From Pseudoips prasinana (taxonomy: Eukaryota > Arthropoda > Insecta > Lepidoptera > Nolidae): a DNA stretch of 64,000 nt. The notes under the pieces were generated by a model. That model was not told where the DNA came from. It did not search any database and saw only the letters and a program-made list of their open reading frames with translations. The DNA is taken from the NCBI GenBank assembly GCA_951640165.1, contig OX621258.1, forward strand, positions 2,255,501 through 2,319,500, given 5' to 3'. Of the stretch, positions 43,513 to 53,266 are shown in pieces. Positions within the stretch are counted from its first letter, which is position 1. Each line of letters starts with the position of its first letter. Position numbers and translations under genes: made by a program.

Positions 43513-43936
43513 ACACGGCTACATATCAAGCTATACATGTCCATTGTCCAATATAACCTGACCTGTCATTGCATGGAAATCCTATACAACGTGGGATCTG
43601 CTTATCTATACAAATATTTGTAATATTGAAATAACCGGTTTTTACTACATAAATATGAATATATATACGGTACATACACCATAATAACATTTTTAAAATT
43701 TTTATCTGCCTGTCTGTTTGTTCCGGCTAACCTCTGAAACGGCGGGACCGATTTTGACGGGACTTTTATTGGCAGGTAGCTTATATAATAAGGAGTAACT
43801 TAAACTTCTTTTATTTAGAAAAAGTCTTTAATTAAAAAAAAAGAACAAATAAATAGAAATAAACTAATTAACACGCGGACGAAGTCGCGGGCACTGCTAG
43901 TACTAGATATTTATAGCTTGATATGTAGCCGTGGGT
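43513..43936. mobile_element. MITE family C, copy 2, interrupted
   Basis: ACACGGCTACATATCAAGCT at the left and AGCTTGATATGTAGCCGTG at the right match the 12996 copy. Its centre is replaced from about 43605 to 43905 by another dispersed repeat (GAAACGGCGGGACCGATTTT, CGCGGACGAAGTCGCGGGCA). Confidence 0.75.
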
Positions 43937-45720
43937 ACCTCAAAAATCTATTCTAAATCGAATCTTGGATATATCCATGGAAAAATATGATTGATATTCT
44001 ATCAAAATATATCAACGTAAGCAATAATAAGATGTGTACATCATATCTAACGCATTACTTATAAAAGAATAACTAATCCTTTCTTAGTACACTTATATTT
44101 AGTGTAGTGCACACAAAACACATTGGCCTAGCTCTACGAATTGTAACACTCGGTTACTGATATAAAAACGCGTATTCATATTGAGAAGTGTTTTATCTTT
44201 GTCATAAATAAGTAATTTTATATTCTAAATGAGAAAAAGAATATCATGATAGGCTAATATCTCCAAGCATTGTGCACGCAATTTTAATAATAATTTATAT
44301 CAAGTAGTCAAGACGTTTTGCTGTAACTATAATTAGGTACGTGATAATCTACTAATATTGATTTTGTTAAGTTGTTAACTTCAATTATTTCTGTAAAATA
44401 ACTCCATTTACTAATGTTAATTAATTGCAAAATATTGCCAAATAATTAAATACATTTCTTTTTATTACTTAAATATATTCAATGTGAATAAATACATAAT
44501 TATTTATTTAAATCAAATTCCTATAATTTGCTAAAAAGCTGCATTGATTTAGCATTTATTATTTTTCTGTATAAAATGAAAACACCCAATGTTCAAAGAC
44601 ACCCAATAATAAATTTATTTTCATTATTATTTATGTTATATTTCATTAGTTTTAGTACTGTATAGTATTTGTTTGGTGCCTTATCTTCGTTTTACTGAAT
44701 GTCGGGGAATTAATTAAAAAAACCGACATACATTTGCTCATACACACACACACACACAAACACACACACGCAGACACACGCAGACACACACACACGCACG
44801 CGCACGCACACACAAACACATACACACACACACACTTCTGTTAGCACCTACCCATTCGCACACACATACTCTAACACACTTGTGATTGCACACGTTCATA
44901 ATCATGCATACAATCTAAGTCACACACACACACCTACCCACATTCAATCTATAAATTGTACCTGGTAATAAATTGACTTTTATATTAACTCAACAGAAGA
45001 AAGGACGCATATTTGATTTCCCGATAAAGGAAATTAAGCCTTAGGGTATAGGATTAAGACTTAATTTCCTTTGATGTATTAAGTTCCTTATGTTTCATGT
45101 ATTTACTATCAAATTATTTTCCCAAACGTCAGTAATAAGGTTAAAGTTAAGTTATATATAAATTGTACATTATGTAATTATAATATATGTTTTTCTTATG
45201 TATTATTGTTAGTTTAATTATCTGTAATGATATCGGGTTTTATAAAATTATTGTGTTATTGTATCTTATGTGTTCTATTCGGAATAGCAATAGATATTAT
45301 GTAAACTGAATACTGCACACTTTAAAAAAATATATACAACATGTAACGTAATTAACGCACACTCTCAAACACCCCAATTCGAATATAATGTTGTAATCAT
45401 AATACATACACTAAAATTTTAATTCAACATGTATATGCATTGTTATTTACTAAATTAGTTTCTTGGAATGAAGTTCATTTTTCTTTATTTTGTGTTTAAT
45501 GATGGAATTTGTATGAATACAAATAAAACTGCGATTTAAAAGTCTTATTACTTTGACTTACGTCCATTTCAATTTGTTTTGACTGTACAGGGTTAAATTT
45601 CCGTAACTTTAATTATTTTGGAATAAAAAATTACCTAAGTATATTAAAAATGATATAAATCAATTCAGTAAACGATTCTGAACAAACTATTTTCAGGGTG
45701 TGCGTTAAGTTACATGTTGT
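43937..45720. other. No gene; CA-rich microsatellite inside
   Basis: AT-rich, no exon recognised. A CA/ACAC-rich tract with CACG interruptions spans 44740-44945. Confidence 0.6.
44740..44945. repeat. CA-rich imperfect microsatellite
   Basis: Alternating ACAC and ACGC words with interruptions (CACACACAAACACACACACG). Confidence 0.85.
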
Positions 45721-46165
45721 ATAGGTTGGCCGAGGACTTGACGTTCAAACGCAAAATTTCGATAATTTATGATGAGGAGTATCCGAATCACCCCCATGTA
45801 TGTTCTACGATTTTGCGTAGTTTTGGAGATAGAATTATTTTTATGATATATTTCATAAATTTCACCAAACATCAGTTTTCGATTTTTTTCTCGTTCTGTT
45901 GAACATTTCTGGTTCAGTTTTTTTGTGATAACTAATTAGCATAGTTTAACCTGACGCCCTAAAAAGTATGTTTTATCTAATCATTGCAGAACTGACTTAG
46001 AATTTATTTACAAGTTCACAATTTGGGTTTGAGCTCAGGATCGATCAAAATTATATCTCGAAAACTACGCAAAACCGTAGAACAGACATGGGGGTGATTC
46101 GGATCCTCCTCATCATAAAGTATCTATATCTTGCGTTTGAACGTCAACTTCTCGGCCACCCTGTA
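45721..46165. mobile_element. MITE family E, copy 2
   Basis: GGTTGGCCGAGGACTTGACG to AACTTCTCGGCCACCCTGTA, same inner arms (CCCCCATGTATGTTCTACGA) as 31281-31702. Frame at 45714-45902 is chance. Confidence 0.85.
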
Positions 46166-47090
46166 TAAAAGGTCTAAACATAATAATACATATATGACTA
46201 TAACGTGAGCAGTTATTCGTTTGTGTTTTGTCTAAAGCTTTACTGAATAGTTAATATAACTATATTAATTTCTATACAAAAGTATAAATACTCCTCTAAT
46301 CTCCTCCCCCCTTCCGCCCTGTAACACAAATACAGTATAACTAGAGACAGCTATTAAATTAGCGCGGTCGTAATGCGTCATTCGAGTACCCCAAACTGTA
46401 TTGCGGTCTGGGTATGCTTAGCTCATTAGTGTTTCTATTCTGTACAGAGAGCACGTTATCTTGGCATACGACAAATGCTCTGTTTAACTTAAGTTTGTTT
46501 TTCATGTTACCATGTCTGCTCACAAGCGTACTACCATACTTAGTGGTTAACGTAGCCTATGACGCTTGCGATACACATAGTATTACTTATGTATTGTCGA
46601 CCCTTCCACCATTCATGAGCCTTGGTTATCACACCCATAACCACAAGCACAGTCCTATCGTGTTGTCACTTTCATGCCTATGCATGTAGGCATAATTGCA
46701 TCCTGCTTCCTCTTGAGAGTTGTGCGAACTTCTGTATGTATAGTTGTAAGTTATACTTTTGTAAAGAATTTGTATAGTTTTAAATTTTGTAAATTTTAAT
46801 TTGTGAATATAAAATAATGATTGTAATAATATCACGGTATATACCGGCTGCGTATGCGCAGTGCAATAAACTGTATTCGTTCATAATGATAATAAATGAA
46901 TGATTGAAATATTTTTAAGTATTTTATTGCATATATCTTAACCTTTCCACAGCTGAGATTTTTAATGAATGTGGCCAGAATTATTTTTCATGGATGTTAT
47001 TCGTAGATGTTAAATTTTACAAGCACAAGACGAATATTTGAGTTTGTGAAAATGTCTATTCAAATAATATAAAAAAAATGTGAGCCGTCA
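46166..47090. other. No gene recognised
   Basis: 46330-46690 is less AT-rich and contains a hydrophobic 91-codon frame without a domain; AATAAA (46864) after GCGCAGTGC suggests a transcribed element end, possibly a solo LTR, but no flanking duplication was seen. Confidence 0.35.
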
Positions 47091-47104
47091 CGGGACGCCT
47101 GGCA

Positions 47105-47311
47105 GATGTGAAACATCGACATTATTTTGTAAAAGTAATATGCAGAAAAGAACATATTGTGATAGGAACTAAATATGTCATAATGATAAAATAAAAAGTC
47201 GATTGCGCATGGCGACGCGTCGCCAAACCGCACACACTACTATCGTATAGCGTGGCGACGCGTCGCCACGCCAGAAATCTGTTTTACGTGCGGCTATAGA
47301 TGTTTCACATC
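47105..47311. mobile_element. Small inverted-repeat element with two GC-rich palindromes
   Basis: Bounded by a 13-bp inverted repeat, GATGTGAAACATC (47105-47117) and complement (47299-47311). Inside are two perfect palindromes centred on GGCGACGCGTCGCC: 16 bp at 47210-47225 and 20 bp at 47251-47270. Confidence 0.6.
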
Positions 47312-47565
47312 AATATCTTGGGACATTAATTTGGCCTGACCTGGGATTAAAACTTTTTTTTTTGATAATGCAGGGGTAATGCCTTCGCATGCCACCCGCA
47401 AAAAGTGTCTGCGGGTGGGTATGTCGGACTCGCACCGACTAAACCTAATCTGCCGTGGACTTCTCTTGGCGCCTGATGGGGGAGTCCCGGGAACGCGGGT
47501 TTGCTGCTCCGGTACCCCCCTTGAACCTAAGCTCTAATACCGCTAGACCAACGAGGCAATCATAG

Positions 47566-47800
47566 CCAGATGCTCTCATCGGTACATAAGTGATTGGCGA
47601 AGTTAAGCAACTAGACTCGTGGTCAGACTATATATAGGTGCCGCCAAAGTGGTTTAATTTTTGAGCGTCTCCGTGCTTCGGAGGGCACGTTAAGCTGTAG
47701 ATCCTAGTTGTAGCCATTAGGGAAAAATCGTTAAGCCATGTCAGAGGCCTACTGGGCGGCTTAAACAACTCTGACACTAGGGTAACCACTGTCCATACGA
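47566..47800 (+). mobile_element. 5S rRNA-derived SINE, copy 1
   Basis: The head contains TTGGCGAAGTTAAGCAACTA then GTGGTCAG, resembling the internal promoter of 5S rRNA (GAAGTTAAGCAAC, GGTCAGT). The body (CTTCGGAGGGCACGTTAAGC, TCAGAGGCCTACTGGGCGGC, CTCTGACACTAGGGTAACC) recurs at 5925, 24570, 35640 and 59045. It is not a functional 5S gene because only the middle is 5S-like. Confidence 0.6.
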
Positions 47801-47865
47801 AAAATTAGTACGGTCAATGGGACATTTGTTTTCTTTTGGGGATTATTCCTCCGTGGTGTATCTTA

Positions 47866-48346
47866 TTTTTAGGGTTCCGTAGCCAAATGGCAAAAAACGG
47901 AACCCTTATAGATTCGTCATGTCTGTCTGTCTGTCCGTCCGTATGCTACAGCCACTTTTTTCCGAAACTATAAGAGCTATGCTGCTGAAACTTGGTAAGC
48001 AGGTGTATTCTGTGAACCGCATTAAGATTTTTACACAAAAATAGTAAATGAACAATAATTTTGGGGGGTCGCCATACATAGAACTGAAACTCAAAATTTT
48101 TTTTTGGATAGTACCCATACATGTGGGGTGTCTATGGATAGGTCTTCTAGTCTCAAAAATTGTATTGAGGTTCCTAATATAATTTTTGCCTAAACTGAAT
48201 AGTTTGCGCGAGAGACATTTCCAAAGTGGTAAAATGAGTGTCCCCCCCCTGTAACTTCTAAAATAAGAGAATGATAAAACTAAAAAAAATATATGAAGTA
48301 AATTACCATAGAAACTAACAAAGAAAATTGGTTTGAACGAGATCGA
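47866..48346 (-). repeat. Dispersed repeat A, minus-strand copy
   Basis: GGGTTCCGTAGCCAAATGGC to GGTTTGAACGAGATC; it reads through CTGTCTGTCTGTCCGTCC, GAACTGAAACTCAAAATTTT and GTAACTTCTAAAATAAGAGA. It ends at the R1-like LINE insertion at 48347. Confidence 0.75.
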
Positions 48347-48892
48347 TGATGTAAAGAGGCTATAGCCTCATAAAATGAGAGATTTGCAACTAGAGAAGCC
48401 AGCTGCAAAAGCACCGAGGATCAATTTAAGGGTCCTAAGTGAGCTGTTATATTTGATTCCAATAGTATGTAGGTATGGCAAAAGCGCTTAAACGCACGGA
48501 AGTTGTTCCTTGTTGCTACAAGATCCGTATAATAAACTACTCCAGATATTGGTTGCAAGCTGTTTAACATAATATCACGCTGATTTTGCCACAGATCACA
48601 CTCCCACAGGATGTGGTGAGCAGTTTGTTCGTATTCGTTACTGGAAGTTGAGCACTGACAGATTGGTGAAGATAATAATTTGAAACTATACAATTTACTT
48701 TTAAAATTGCCGTGTCCGATAAGAAATTGTGCAACACAATGTTCTATGATTAGCCAAGTTTTATTTAACCGTTCGCGTACGTCCGGAAAGAACTGGTGCA
48801 GATGGCGACCCTTAGTTGAGGTATTCCATCTCCATTGCCATTCATTTAGTAGTTCGTTATTTAGGTCAGCTATTGGCATCATTGACGAATCC
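48347..48892 (-). pseudogene. R1-like LINE, 3' fragment inserted in repeat A
   Basis: Frame 48882-48421 on the minus strand, 153 codons: LNEWQWRWNTSTKGRHLHQF, then FPDVRERLNKTWLIIEHCVA, QFLIGHGNFKSKLYSF and the zinc-binding C-terminal pattern CQCSTSSNEYEQTAHHILWEC (Cys-Cys-His-Cys). W-Q-x-R-W, T/LxGHG and CxC...H...C mark the C-terminal end of R1-clade ORF2. The reverse transcriptase is absent, so it is a 5'-truncated copy. Part of it (48347-48767) is repeated in inverted order at 52626-53045. Confidence 0.8.
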
Positions 48893-49072
48893 CGGTAAGT
48901 GCAAATATTTGTGTGATGAGCACGAATATTTGTTTCTGAGTCATGGATGTTTTCTATGTATTTAAGTATTTATCTATCTATATAAGTATGTATATCGTCG
49001 CCTGGCACCCATAGTACAAGCTTTGCTTAGTTTAGGGTTAGGATTATCTGTGTGACATTGTCCCCAGATATA
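48893..49072 (+). mobile_element. tRNA-derived SINE (family S3), 3' part
   Basis: GTAAGTGCAAATATTTGTGT, GAGTCATGGATGTTTTCTAT, CACCCATAGTACAAGCTTTG and ATCTGTGTGACATTGT: the S3 body and tail without the tRNA-like head. Confidence 0.75.
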
Positions 49073-49371
49073 GATATTATTAATTATACACTCAGCTCAA
49101 AAATGCGTTCATGTTTCAGAACATTAAACAAAACAAAAGGAGACAACATTTTGCTTGGGCAGTGTTAGCTCCAATTTATTATAAAAGAAAACATGCGGGG
49201 CAGTCTTCGGGGACTTCCGAATGAAGGGAAAACTATTTTTTCATTTCTCAGACTCGGATAGTAGTGTTTATTTGATCCGAGTAGCGAGTGGAAGATGCTA
49301 GTTCCCACCTTAGGCGGTAAAGACTCATAGTAATTGCTTCACTGCCTATTGGTGGGAAACAATTTAAAAAA

Positions 49372-49713
49372 AAACCGTCTAAGTGCGAGTTGGACTCGCC
49401 CATGAAGGGTGCCGCAGCAGCAAGTATTTCAGTTGATTAAATGAAAGGTAAATTGCGGTTTACGATTATTGACGCATTAAAAAAACGACTTACTAGATCT
49501 CGTTCAAACTAATTTTCGTTGTTAGTTTACATGGTAATGTACATCATATATTTTTTTTAGTTTTATCATTCTCTAATTTTAGAAGTTACAGGGGGGACAC
49601 TCATTTTATCACTTTGGAAGTGTCTCTCGCGCAAACTATTAAGTTTAGAAAAAAATGATTCTAGAAACCTCAATATCATTTTTGAAGACCTATCCATAGA
49701 CATGTATAGGTAC
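49372..49713 (+). repeat. Dispersed repeat A, left part before Penelope insertion
   Basis: CTAAGTGCGAGTTGGACTCGCCC through GTTACAGGGGGGACACTCAT to GACATGTATAGGTAC. Repeat A resumes at 50559 after the inserted element; TATAGGTAC is duplicated. Confidence 0.75.
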
Positions 49714-49772
49714 ATTTTTATATACTGTGGACACGGGTCTCATCGCGATAAAGATTTAGGTAAATCATTACA

Positions 49773-50420
49773 ATGGTTACCCGACGTCGTGGATCAGTAC
49801 TAAAGAAATACTCCATCAAGACTGTATATTGCCCGATCACCAAAGTCTCCAACCAGCTGCGTACACCGAAGGATGTTATTCCTCTTCAAACACCGGGTGT
49901 CTACAGGTTTGAGTGCAACTGCGGTATGTTTTATATCGGCCAAACTAAAAGATCTATTGCTGAAAGGGCCAAAGAACATATCGCAGCTGTCAGTAACCGA
50001 CAGGTTAATAAATCAGCAATAGCTGAGCACGTAGTCGACACAGGATCTCAACACTGTATTACAAATTTACACAAGCCACAGGTCCTCTCCACCGATCGTC
50101 ACTGTAATAGTGACAATCGGTGGAGAGGACCTGTGGCTTGTGTGCAATCCAGAATAGTACGTGAAGCGGTTGAAATAAAGAAACATATCAATTTCAACCG
50201 GGAAGACGGATACCGCCTCTCACCATCTTGGAATCCTGTAATAACGAAGTGCCATCGTCGCGTAACCAACGTAGTGCGCCCGGGCGCTGATGTCATTAGT
50301 GTCGTGTGTACCGACAGTTTCGTAAAGGAAAATGAAAAATATCAAGACCATGCGAGGGTAGATACCGAAACCCGAGCTTCACGGAGACGACGCTGCCGAG
50401 CCACACCAGTCGACCCGTGA
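49773..50420 (+). pseudogene. Penelope GIY-YIG endonuclease domain, copy 1
   Basis: 215-codon frame. VLKKYSIKTVYCPITKVSNQL and LRTPKDVIPLQTPGVYRFEC lead into the GIY-YIG endonuclease: G-V-Y-R-F-E-C-N-C-G-M-F-Y-I-G-Q-T (catalytic Tyr pair), K-R-S-I-A-E-R-A-K-E-H, S-A-I-A-E-H, and R-I-V-R-E-A-V-E-I-K-K-H with N-R-E-D-G-Y. The reverse transcriptase that normally precedes it is missing. An in-frame 34-bp inverted duplication (50070-50142) adds about a dozen foreign residues before QSRIVREAVE, so the product could not be normal although no stop occurs. The first codons come from the inverted end. Confidence 0.88.
50070..50142. repeat. 34-bp inverted duplication inside Penelope frame
   Basis: Arms 50070-50103 and 50109-50142, one mismatch, 5-base loop GTAAT; both contain AGCCACAGGTCCTCTCCACC or complement. 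Also present at 53623-53695 in the second direct repeat, so it predates the duplication. Confidence 0.92.
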
Positions 50421-50558
50421 CCACGGCTGGTGCAATCCATGCCGAAACGTTGGGTAACCAAGGTAATGATTTACCTAAATCTTTATCTCGATGTGACCCG
50501 TGTCCACAGTATATGAAAATGTGTACAAATGGCGAAAGTTTAAAAACATTAATGTACC

Positions 50559-50815
50559 TATAGGTACGATGAAAATATTTTTTTGAGTTTCAGTTCTATG
50601 TATTCCCCCAAAATTATTGTTTTTTTTGTCTATCTTTGGGTAAAAATCTTAATGCGGTTCACCGAATACATGTACTTGCCAAGTTTCATCTGATAAACGT
50701 ACTGTACAGCTCTTATATTTTCGGAAAAAAGTGGCTGTATATATGAACGGACAGACAGACACACATGACGAATCTATAAGGGTTCCGTTTTTTGAGATTT
50801 GGCTACGGAACCTTA
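50559..50815 (+). repeat. Dispersed repeat A, right part
   Basis: TATAGGTACGATGAAAATAT, CAGTTCTATGTATTCCCCCA, CGGACAGACAGACACACATG and GGGTTCCGTTTTTTGAGATT to the end word GCTACGGAACCTTAAAAA. Confidence 0.75.
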
Positions 50816-51040
50816 AAAAAAGAACTAAATTTGGTTTTACTGTCGGCTGAGTGTATTAACGGCCAGTGTGAATTAAAATTCGTCTCTCCATCTCACGAAT
50901 ATTCGACCAGGTCACGTGTTCTGACGCGAGTTTAACATTTTTTACTCATCCCAAAAATTGCATAACGCCACTAATTAAATATTCACTTCAAAAACGAAAA
51001 TTCCAACTATAGTACAAGTTACAATAATTACTAATAGTAG

Positions 51041-51790
51041 AATAATGTCCTCTTAGCTGAATTTAGACCACGGTGGCCGGTCTCAGTAGAGATTAGCCAT
51101 CTGCGCGGGACATATTATAGTGCTTAAGTGTGCGCGCAAACACAGGAGCAAACTTGGATCATCGGCGTCAGGTTGCAAACTTATCGGTTTTCTACAGGCT
51201 ATTTCATAGAGAATGCGCTGAAGACCTCCATGAACTTATCCCTCCTTCCCCCTTTTTTCATCGGACTACAAGGCGTCGGGAGGCTCTCCACCGCTATGTC
51301 GTTGACATCCCATTATGTCGTACGAAGCGTTTTGCTTCCTCTTTCATCCTACGCACGGCTAAGCTGTGGAACAGCCTGCCAAACGACGTGTTTCCAGACT
51401 CATATAACATGGGTTTATTCAAGGTTAGAGTGAACAGGCATCTTATGGGTACGCGCGGTCCATCTTCGACCACATCTTCACTTACCATCAGGTGAGATCG
51501 TGGTCAAGCGCAAACCCATTTTGCATAAAAAAAGAGCTCTTGCTATTCCATCACTCTCATGATCCGATGGGACGCCTAGCGACACGACCGGAAAGGGTTC
51601 AGGTACAAGACCGACGGCGTTACGTGCTCTCCGAGTCACGGGGGTGTAATACCGCCAACTTCCAGACTTCGGGCTGAGAAATTTCTTTTTACGGAAAAAT
51701 CCCAAAATCACTTTTTGGCCCGACCCGGGATTTGAACTTAGGACCTCATTATCTGCGGTTGAACACGCTACCGCTAGACCAACGAGGCTC
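51041..51790 (-). mobile_element. tRNA-derived SINE (S1) split by a LINE end, copy 1
   Basis: Minus-strand SINE with its head at 51710-51790 (complement has A-box-like TTGGTCTAGCGGTAGCG and B-box-like GGTCCTAAGTTCAAATCCCG). Split by the LINE at 51150-51533, with GAGC as the short target duplication. Confidence 0.85.
51150..51533 (+). pseudogene. Jockey/CR1-like LINE C-terminal fragment, copy 1
   Basis: Frame reads NLDHRRQVANLSVFYRLFHR, ECAEDLHELIPPSPFF, then RTKRFASSFILRTAKLWNSL and PNDVFPDSYNMGLFKVRVNR: the typical tail of lepidopteran LINE ORF2 proteins (H-R-R-x-V-x-x-L-x-x-F-Y-R, L-W-N-S-L-P). Followed by a short A-rich tail (ATAAAAAAA). No catalytic domain. Confidence 0.85.
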
Positions 51791-52336
51791 CTTATTATAT
51801 TATTAAATCATCAAACGCGAGTCTGAGCTGGGTTTAACTTCAGACTTAAGAGCTGAAAATCATAAACCTCTTTTTGGTCGCTGTTGTTTAAAATGTTTCG
51901 ACTCCTGAGTACTCCTGAGATTTCATTGAACATAAGGAATGAAAGATGACGCTATTTTCAATAGACGTGGCAATTTAGGTACTAAGTCTATTGTAGTCCA
52001 GAAACTATAGAGCGTTCATTAGGAACAGTTGCAAATTGGGAAGGTGCGGCACACCTTCACGGGTCAATCCAGCTTTTGCGCTGCGCTTCAATATTTCTGT
52101 TGTGAAAGACTAATTTGCCTTTACGATACGACTTCGACTTTCTTCGTGTATTTTATGTATACAAAAAAAACTAAGGTAAAAATAACCTTAGTTTGTAAAT
52201 TGAAGTAATTGGCCTTTGGGCGCCGCTCATAGAGTGAAATAACGGTCTCACTGTCATGTTTAGTGTCACTCGGGTTTATCATGTGAAGAATCAAAATAAC
52301 TTATAAAATATAATAAATATAATAGGGATATAATTT

Positions 52337-52402
52337 GACGGTCACCGTAGCCTAGTTGGTAGTGCTCCTGCCTACGAAGCTGGTGGTCCTGGGTTCGAAA
52401 TA
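52337..52402 (+). mobile_element. tRNA-derived SINE (S3) head, copy 1
   Basis: CACCGTAGCCTAGTTGGTAG, TGCTCCTGCCTACGAAGC and B-box GGGTTCGAAAT, then cut off and followed by AATAATAATAAATC. It is not a tRNA gene: the cloverleaf is incomplete. Confidence 0.75.
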
Positions 52403-52503
52403 ATAATAAATCTTTATTTCAGGCATAACCCATAATTCGTTAGTTTTGTGTTAGTAACTAGTTATGCTTACATGCTATATTAGTATTGTTAGTATAAAAT
52501 TTA

Positions 52504-52624
52504 CTAATTTATTCTCGTATATGGCACCCATAGACCACTCGAGTAGAAGGACTGACAGAACGCTTTAAATAAACTCACTTTGACGTCTGCCGTGCAACGT
52601 GCGAACCTAGGAGCGAGCATATTG
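52504..52624 (-). pseudogene. LINE reverse-transcriptase fragment cut at duplication edge
   Basis: Minus-strand MLAPRFARCTADVKVSLFKA FCQSFYSSGLWVPYTR. At 56050-56335 the same sequence continues upstream into LRDDNGIERERRALAVRSN; here it stops at 52624, so this copy is the truncated one. Confidence 0.8.
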
Positions 52625-53083
52625 ATAAATAAAACTTGGCTAATCATAGAACATTGTGTTGCACAATTTCTTATCGGACACGGCAATTTTAAAAGTAAAT
52701 TGTATAGTTTCAAATTATTATCTTCACCAATCTGTCAGTGCTCAACTTCCAGTAACGAATACGAACAAACTGCTCACCACATCCTGTGGGAGTGTGATCT
52801 GTGGCAAAATCAGCGTGATATTATGTTAAACAGCTTGCAACCAATATCTGGAGTAGTTTATTATACGGATCTTGTAGCAACAAGGAACAACTTCCGTGCG
52901 TTTAAGCGCTTTTGCCATACCTACATACTATTGGAATCAAATATAACAGCTCACTTAGGACCCTTAAATTGATCCTCGGTGCTTTTGCAGCTGGCTTCTC
53001 TAGTTGCAAATCTCTCATTTTATGAGGCTATAGCCTCTTTACATCATCGATCTCGTTCAAACCAATTTTCTTTGTTAGTTTCT
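52625..53083 (+). other. Junction segment: inverted copy of 48298-48767
   Basis: 459 bases between the two large direct repeats. From TAAATAAAACTTGGC (52626) it matches the complement of the upstream R1-like LINE and then, from about 53045, repeat A (ATCTCGTTCAAACCAATTTT). The 130-codon frame 52580-52972 therefore repeats the R1-like C terminus (QFLIGHGNFKSKLYSF, CQCSTSS...H...C) on the opposite strand. Confidence 0.93.
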
Positions 53084-53266
53084 ATGGTAATGTACATCAT
53101 ATATTTTTTTTAGTTTTATCATTCTCTTATTTTAGAAGTTACAGGGGGGACACTCATTTTATCACTTTGGAAGTGTCTCTCGCGCAAACTATTAAGTTTA
53201 GAAAAAAATGATTCTAGAAACCTCAATATCATTTTTGAAGACCTATCCATAGACATGTATAGGTAC

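Larger units (their letters stand above)
49714..50558 (+). mobile_element. Penelope-like element, truncated, copy 1
   Basis: 845 bp inserted in repeat A with a 9-bp duplication TATAGGTAC (49705-49713 and 50559-50567). The left 65 bases (TATACTGTGGACACGGGTC, GATAAAGATTTAGGTAAATC) are an inverted copy of the right end (about 50445-50515). The 3' region has GCCGAAACGTTGGG, a motif common near Penelope 3' ends. Confidence 0.85.
49531..52624. repeat. Large direct repeat, copy 1 (3,094 bp)
   Basis: Matches 53084-56177 at a constant offset of 3,553 bases with essentially no differences seen (one at 49572 versus 53125). It contains repeat A, a Penelope-like element, an S1 SINE with a LINE insertion, an S3 SINE head and the edge of a LINE reverse transcriptase. 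Its left flank is natural (repeat A is continuous across 49531) while its right edge at 52624 cuts the LINE. Confidence 0.95.

Noticed and set aside
46414..46689. 91-codon hydrophobic frame as a membrane protein gene
   Set aside because: No conserved motif, no splice context, and the surrounding sequence looks like a transposon end.
48421..48882. Host CCHC-type zinc-binding protein
   Set aside because: The Cys/His pattern together with WQWRW and GHGNF is the C terminus of an R1-type LINE, and a second copy is part of the inverted junction segment.
52337..52402. tRNA gene
   Set aside because: A- and B-box-like words are present but the 3' half of the cloverleaf is missing and the same head starts a SINE family elsewhere.
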